From contig JAJEKV010000054.1 of NCBI GenBank assembly GCA_021234155.1, positions 3,893,962 through 3,957,961 of the forward strand: DNA of 64,000 nt, in the 5' to 3' direction. A model generated the notes under the pieces. It saw only the letters and a program-made list of their open reading frames with translations, made no database searches and was not told the DNA's origin. The translations under genes and the position numbers were made by a program. Shown piece by piece: positions 58,992-64,000 of the stretch (its first letter is position 1; every line of letters starts with the position of its first letter). The stretch is from Isoetes taiwanensis (Eukaryota; Streptophyta; Lycopodiopsida; Isoetales; Isoetaceae).

Positions 58992-59477
58992 TTACAGTTC
59001 AAGGCCTGCAGCGAAACTGATTTTTCCAGCATCAATATGTGCCATGATTCCAATGTTTCGATAATCACCAAGAGGATACTTCCTCTTTTCCACTGCAAGC
59101 AATGTTTTGAGTAAGCATTTATAGAAAGCCAAACATTTTTCCTGACAATTGACAAATTAGTGCAAGTCTTATGCCAAATTTTGTAAATTAAAAACCTCGT
59201 CAAATTTGACATCAGAGCAAGGTTAATAGCCTAAATCATGTTAGAGTAGGAACAGAAATATCACAATTTTATCTTCTCCTGCCATACAGACAACTCCTCT
59301 TCTGGATACCATTGCTCTTCCAGGAATAATAAAATTAACCCTATTGGGTGCATTTCTGATAAGCCGCACAGCACTGGAGGATCCAGGAATTCTTCGGAGA
59401 CCAGAGTATAGGGCTGCAATAAGTCGATTATTTGCAAGTCGAGTATGCCCTTGGATCTGGCTCTGCTCTAAACACAA
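58992..59477 (-). pseudogene. chloroplast elongation factor EF-G, N-terminal fragment
   Basis: On the minus strand, exon-like 59092-58992 reads KRKYPLGDYRNIGIMAHIDA followed by GK. This is the start of the G domain of chloroplast EF-G (fusA/SCO1 type), preceded by an AG acceptor. The P-loop is broken after Gly-Lys: the Thr-Thr expected next is replaced by ISFAAGLEL and a stop. Upstream (59477-59241) a Ser/Arg-rich frame (SGLRRIPGSSSAVRLIRNAP) suits a transit peptide and would be exon 1. No later EF-G exon is found to the left. Likely a captured or duplicated fragment, not a working gene. Confidence 0.75.
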
Positions 59478-59479
59478 TT

Positions 59480-60127
59480 GCTACCTTCGACCAGTCGAAT
59501 CACTGGATTTGCCTCTTCCAGCTGAACGGTTCTGCTTGCTTGATTCTTTGCTCTTACCGGAATGGTATATCGAAGAAAGGCAGCGGATTTTCCATTGGCT
59601 TTTCAGTCGTGATCCTTCTGCTAGACCGTATTTTCTGCCTTATGGCAAGGATCTCTTTTGTCATGGAGCTACCCCTAGTTGCTACATGCAAATCAATTCA
59701 AATGTGAACTTCCGAATTTACTGCCCGATTTTGCAAAGCCCCCGTATAGGAAAGCCATAGCTTTAATGCATCACTGAACTCCAAGGCTACATAGCTAGAA
59801 TGCATGGCTGATCCAAGTTCATCCTGACTTCCACGAATTTTTTCACCCTAGATGCACAGCCCGATGCCTGGAGACTAAAACCTTGATCTGCACTGGTTCT
59901 TAAATTCAGTATACTCAAATTCTTCCAGCAAACCCTGCAGGCAAATCCGCTGCTTCAAATCCGATGTGCTGTGATGTCGGCCAACCCCAACAGTGGTTCA
60001 TGGCCAAGCTTTAGGGCAAATAATGCCCTAAAATGCTATCCACGAGGCTTGCATGCTCAGCCCCGAAAATAAAAAGAGGGCTTTTTGTTGTGAGCCCTTG
60101 GATGTTGGACCATTGAAAAAAAAAAGC
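59480..60127. other. no gene recognised
   Basis: The plus frame 59344-59760 (138 codons) overlaps the EF-G fragment in antisense and matches nothing known. The rest is spacer. Confidence 0.4.
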
Positions 60128-60268
60128 TAAATCAACGACTAAGAAATGGTGCACTCTAGATGTACGCATTAGTACATCCATTCGAATACGCCATGAAATC
60201 TTAGAAAAACCTTTGTGAAAAGCGTACAAAAACACAAAGAAAACCCCCTGTTATTATGCTACATATTA
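60128..60268 (+). repeat. stand-alone copy of the TIR arm of the 45.5-47.6 kb element
   Basis: ATCAACGACTAAGAA, GGTGCACTCTAGA.GTA, TCTTAGAAAAACC, GTACAAAAACACAAAG and CCCCCTGTTATTATGCTA match the right arm 47434-47573 in the same orientation. No inverted partner is nearby. Confidence 0.75.
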
Positions 60269-60714
60269 GAACATCCTTTGCAACCGATTTGTAGCCACAT
60301 CTTGCAGCCAGCCAATGACTTCCAGCAACAGCCAAATCCGTGTGAGGCCATCAGCATGGGGGAAAAAAAATTGAAGCGGCATTATAGTTGTTGCAGATAT
60401 TCCACGTATCATAAATACTGCTGTTATAGGTGATATCATCAAAGCCAGTGACAGAGAGAATCTTGGATAGTTGCTAACTACCTGAGACAATAAACTTGTT
60501 ATTCATTAGTTTTCTTATTTAGAAGTTACCTATTTTTACCTGGATCTATATAAATCCAGAGCTTATTCTAGATTAGCATGTCTTGTTTTGGAGTTCTTGC
60601 ACAAGGCCCCCAAAAATGAACTTATATAAAAAATTAGCATGAAAACCAGTATGTAAATGGTTTTTTTATACGACAATCCATAATGTAAAAAAAAAACCAT
60701 GTGTCCTTCCTTAT

Positions 60715-61562
60715 TTTCAAAACCAATAGTATTTCATAGCATGTTTTGTGTACTAGTTTAAAATTTCGCACTAGTTTTTAGTAATCATCATCAGTTTGTA
60801 AGGTTGCTTTTAAGTGTACATTGATTTAGTAAAATTATAACTAGTTCATATCATGTTTAATTACATAAATTGTTTAATCGTGCAATAGTTTTTTAGAATC
60901 ATCAATAGTTTAAAAGATGTGTTTTATGCATATATTGATTTTACAAAACCAATAGTGGTTCATATCATATTTTTTGTACTAATTCGAAATTTCACACTAG
61001 TTTCTAGAAATTATCATTAGTTTGTAAGATTGTTTTTAAGTGTATGTTGAATTAGCAAAATCATTGCTAGTTCATATCACGTTTAATTACATGAATTCTT
61101 TAATCATGCAATATTTCTGGAATCATCATTTTTATGCATATATTGATTTTACAAAACCAATAATGGTTCATATCATATTTTTTGTACTAATTCAAAATTT
61201 CACACTAGTTTCTAGAATTAATCATTAGTTTGTAAGACTATTTTCAAGTGTACATTGATTTAACAAGGTCATTGCTAGTTCATGTTATATTTAATTACAT
61301 GAATTCTACAATCATACAATAGTTGAGAAGATGTGTTTTATGCATATAATAATTTTGCAAAACTAGTAGTGGTTCATGTTATGTTCTTTGTACTAATTCG
61401 AAATTTTACACCCGTTTCTATAAATCATCTTTAGCTTATAAGATTGTTTTTAAGTGTCCATCGATTTAGCAAAATCATTGCTTGTTTAATTACATGAATT
61501 CTACAACCGTGCAATGTTTTTGAATTCATCAATAGTTTAGAAGATGTGTTTTATGCGTGTAC
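60715..61562 (+). repeat. AT-rich tandem array, four units of ~200-236 bp
   Basis: Units start near 60718, 60954, 61153 and 61358 with AAAACCAATAGTGGTTCATAT-type sequence, each followed by TTTGTACTAATTCGAAATTT, CACTAGTTTCTAGAA, ATCATTAGTTTGTAAGA, GTGTACATTGATTTA and AATTACATGAATTCT. Spacing is 236, 199 and 205 bp. No coding potential. Confidence 0.88.
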
Positions 61563-61692
61563 TTCTCAAACATATGGCCTAGGGTAACGCTAGAATTTTG
61601 GATGCAGGTGTGCAAACAGTCATTTTCTGCCATCTGGCATGCCTGGCCGCACGATGTCCAACTTGTTACGAGCCATCGCAACGAGCCAAGTC
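61562..61692 (+). repeat. direct repeat, copy 1
   Basis: CTCAAACATATGGCCTAGGG...CGATGTCCAACTTGTTACGAG. A similar ~130 bp sequence is at 62442-62572 in the same orientation (about 75 percent alike). Frames reading through it (61557-61841) are not supported by homology. Confidence 0.7.
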
Positions 61693-62441
61693 TGGAGCTG
61701 GTGTCTGGGAAAGGTTTTTTTATTCTCCCTCTTGGGGTCTCTCTTCAAACCCTCAAGGGAACCTGCTCACAAGCTTCCGGCCACTTCAGATGTAGGAAAG
61801 GCTGCCAAAACCTAAACCCTACAGACTTAATAGGATTATAGGTTCACCCGTGCTGTAGTCGGCTAAGTTGCTCGAGAACTATAGAAGGCTGGCTTGGCAA
61901 AGAACTTAAAATCCTTGTAGGTCTTCTTGTTCCAAATCAGAGTAATCAGAGTGCCAAATACTGAAAATCCTTTTTGATCACCTGTAAAATCAATATCAAT
62001 ATCAAACCATCTCATTTCTCCTACAACTCCCGATCCACTTTACTCTCAGTTATGGCATGCATGTGCCAGATAAACAGCTCCATCTGTTAATGCCACCATT
62101 GAAATAGAAGTTCATGTTCCAATAAACATCCCAAAAAAGAAAAAATGGGCATCCACCGCACGGATGTGCCAACCCCCAAATTTTTCCCTTTCATTACGTA
62201 CAGGAAAATGGCGTGTTCCCCTAATTCGACCACTTCAATGAACTCAAAATCGGGTTTTGACTTTACGCATGAGTTCAAAGCATCCAATTCACACTGGAAA
62301 CCAGCTTCCAATAGAGCCAAACTCGATTTGCTATAGGCAACTAGTTGACCTTTCGCTCAATGTGCTCCTAGCCTAGTGCTATAGTGTAAAGATAGTGTGT
62401 ACTTGGCAATCTGGGCAGTTGAACAATCCTCTACTTTTCAA
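61693..62441. other. no gene recognised
   Basis: Spacer between the two direct repeats. Short frames near 62087-62336 on both strands are unsupported. Confidence 0.4.
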
Positions 62442-62572
62442 ACATGTGTCCTAGGGTAGCCTTGGCCATTTGGATGCAACCACGCAGTCGAATTGTCGTT
62501 CTGTGGCTTTTGACATGCTCGATCGCGCGATGTCCAGCTTGTTACGAGCCACAGCAATAGGGCAAGTTTAGA
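62442..62572 (+). repeat. direct repeat, copy 2
   Basis: Counterpart of 61562-61692: TTTCAAACATGTGTCCTAGG...GCGATGTCCAGCTTGTTACG, 880 bp downstream. Confidence 0.7.
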
Positions 62573-62987
62573 TTGAAGGATTCAACAATTACATGATGGG
62601 GTGCCCAATGATGCACGAGATGCAAGTGTCCAATGTACTAGCATATTTTTGGATTTGTTTCACCTCTATGGTCTAGACTTATTACATCATACTATTGTGA
62701 ATCTTATGTCTTGTGCACAAGTGCAATAGGCTGGTCGCCCGATAAGATCAACCAACTCATCCTTATGTTATTCTATCAATAGACATCCGTTGCTTTTCTT
62801 TTATTCACATTTGCTGCTCTTCTCTCCATTCACATCAGGTTATGGGCCCACGACTTAATTTCTCCGCCTAAGCCGTTTATCTCTATTTCCTTCCTTCTTT
62901 CTATTCCTCCGTGTCTACTGTGCTTCTCTTTCTTTATCCAAAAGAAAAAAATCCATGGGATTCGGTCTTGAATATTTCTTCCTCTGA
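62573..62987. other. spacer / possible copia leader
   Basis: CT-rich stretch (62850-62940) directly upstream of the gag frame. No primer binding site or LTR end found, so its origin is open. Confidence 0.35.
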
Positions 62988-64000
62988 GTGGCGTTTGATA
63001 CCAGATTCGATGGCAAGGATTATCAGATGTGGAGATGGCGATTAAAGATGGTACGGGAGGATAAAACTTTGTGGGAAATCACGAATAAACCCATTCATGC
63101 ATCATCCAACATCAATGTTGAGATTGTTCTTGAAGGAATGGGCAAGCAAAATGATGATTTGATTGAAAAAGACCGCAAGGCTTGATTAATTATCTGTATA
63201 AGCCTGGGTGATATGCCTGCACATTTGGTGAAGGGAGCCAAAACTGCGAGTGAAATGTTGTCTCTGCTTTGCCGTTGTCCGGCTCGGTGGTGGTTGGCTC
63301 CCCACCCGGCTCGGTGGCATTTGGCTCCCCACTTGACTTGGTGGTGGTTGGCTGCCCATGGCTGCCCACCCGACTCGGTGGTGTTTGGTTCGGTTGGTTG
63401 GCTACCCACCCAACTTGGTGGTTGGCTCCTCACACGACTTGGTTATGCCTTTGGATCGCTGCCATTGGCTCCCACACAACTTGGTCATGTCTTTGGCCTG
63501 CCGTTGTTGGCTTCCCACCCGAATGCATCTAAGGCAGCTGGAAATTAGCTTGCCTTAAGGAAAGCACTGTATGAGCTTAAACTATCTGAAGGAGGGGAGA
63601 TCACCTCACACATATGCCGCCTCAAGTCCATGATTGACGATCTTGATGCAATTGGGATCCAGATTACCTAAGATGAGAAAGTATGCCTTGTGTTGAATTG
63701 TCTTTCAAATCGTTTTGAAGGACTTATCATCAATCTTGAAGGGCGTTTGTCAGATTACACATTTGAATCCACTATTGACCATATCCAAGCTAAAGCTCTC
63801 AGGCGAGGGCAGACCAAAGGTACATTTGGCACATGTATGATTGCAGATTCTATGCCTTCTCGAAGTCCAAAACTTGACAGGAGCACTGTCACCTACTTTC
63901 GATGCCAGAAGATTGACCATTTTTCAAAGGAATGTACTGCTCCAGCTCATGTCCCCAAGCATTTTGCACCTGTGGAACACGATAATATGGTTCAAGCCTA
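62988..64000 (+). pseudogene. copia gag, decayed, split by a tandem repeat, continues past window
   Basis: The frame from 62988 reads FDTRFDGKDYQMWRWRLKMV and LWEITNKPI (gag N-terminus), with a stop at 63184 and then MPAHLVKGAKTASEM. After a GC-rich tandem repeat (63275-63530) gag resumes: ICRLKSMIDDLDAIG, LVLNCLSNRFEGLI, FESTIDHIQAKAL. Near 63895 is a zinc knuckle YFRCQKIDHFSKEC (CX2CX4HX4C with the first Cys changed to Tyr). No ATG at the start. The element presumably continues to the right with pol. Confidence 0.85.
63275..63530 (+). repeat. GC-rich imperfect ~26 bp tandem repeat inside gag
   Basis: Roughly eight to ten units like GGTTGGCTCCCCACCCGGCT followed by CGGTG, diverging to TTGGCTCCCACACAACTTGG. 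It interrupts the gag frame, and all three forward frames are open across it because of the repeat, not because of coding. Confidence 0.75.

Noticed and set aside
59344-59760. 138-codon plus-strand ORF
   Set aside because: Antisense to the EF-G fragment for part of its length and without similarity to known proteins.
63213-63558. Three overlapping Trp/Pro-rich ORFs
   Set aside because: They arise from the tandem repeat, being open in all three frames.

Overview
The window is nuclear DNA of a land plant. The evidence is a spliced plant-type nardilysin gene with GT-AG introns, a CYP703-type cytochrome P450, fragments of a chloroplast EF-G gene and an NPF transporter, LTR elements primed by initiator tRNA-Met, and LINEs of two lineages. 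Long introns and dense nested transposons suggest a large genome. A seed-free plant such as a fern is my guess, but nothing seen proves the clade. All homology calls are from reading translations by eye.

Positions 1-13.7 kb are a nest of mobile elements. An L1-type plant LINE (3.66-13.74 kb, + strand, poly(A) tail) is cut by an LTR retrotransposon (minus strand, running off the left edge). It is also cut by a ~3 kb composite insertion holding a heat-shock-element-like tract, a tRNA-like Pol III promoter, ~120 bp G-box repeats and a solo LTR with a 5 bp target duplication. Where gag or an extra ORF1 would be expected, the LTR retrotransposon carries a frame that reads as a histone H3-like protein. 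It has a near-perfect H3 N-terminal tail (VRTKQTAR, then Met at the Lys9 position), a ~285-residue charged linker and a full H3 histone fold, interrupted by two in-frame stops. Three copies of a ~73 bp foldback repeat flank it. This is the most unusual object in the window.

Positions 14-16 kb hold a decayed, intron-containing gene resembling a beta-class DNA amino-methyltransferase. From 16 to 21.6 kb I see no gene apart from the 3' end of a Ty3-like element at 18.4 kb. From 21.66 to 24.69 kb is a decayed GC-rich LINE with a (CCCT)n tail, ending 343 bp before the first ATG of the nardilysin gene.

Positions 25.0-41.8 kb are the main intact gene, a 19-exon nardilysin-like M16 metallopeptidase of about 1063 residues. 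The zinc motif HFLEH and its distal Glu are spaced as the family requires. Its 6.3 kb intron 13 holds two related LINE copies in opposite orientation around a copia gag, and other introns hold short LINE tails. These LINEs encode PCNA-binding (PIP-box-like) motifs near the ORF2p C-terminus.

Positions 42-54 kb are a graveyard: a foldback MITE, an NPF transporter fragment, the chromodomain end of a chromovirus, two TIR elements (45.5-47.6 and 48.6-52.6 kb) and a copia pol fragment. The second intact gene, a CYP703-type P450 with one intron, is at 54.86-56.62 kb. Downstream are a chloroplast EF-G fragment, an AT-rich tandem array (60.7-61.6 kb) and a decayed copia gag at the right edge.

The two intact genes are unrelated in function and are separated by transposon debris. 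The nardilysin is predicted to be a cytosolic protease and the P450 a sporopollenin-pathway fatty-acid hydroxylase.
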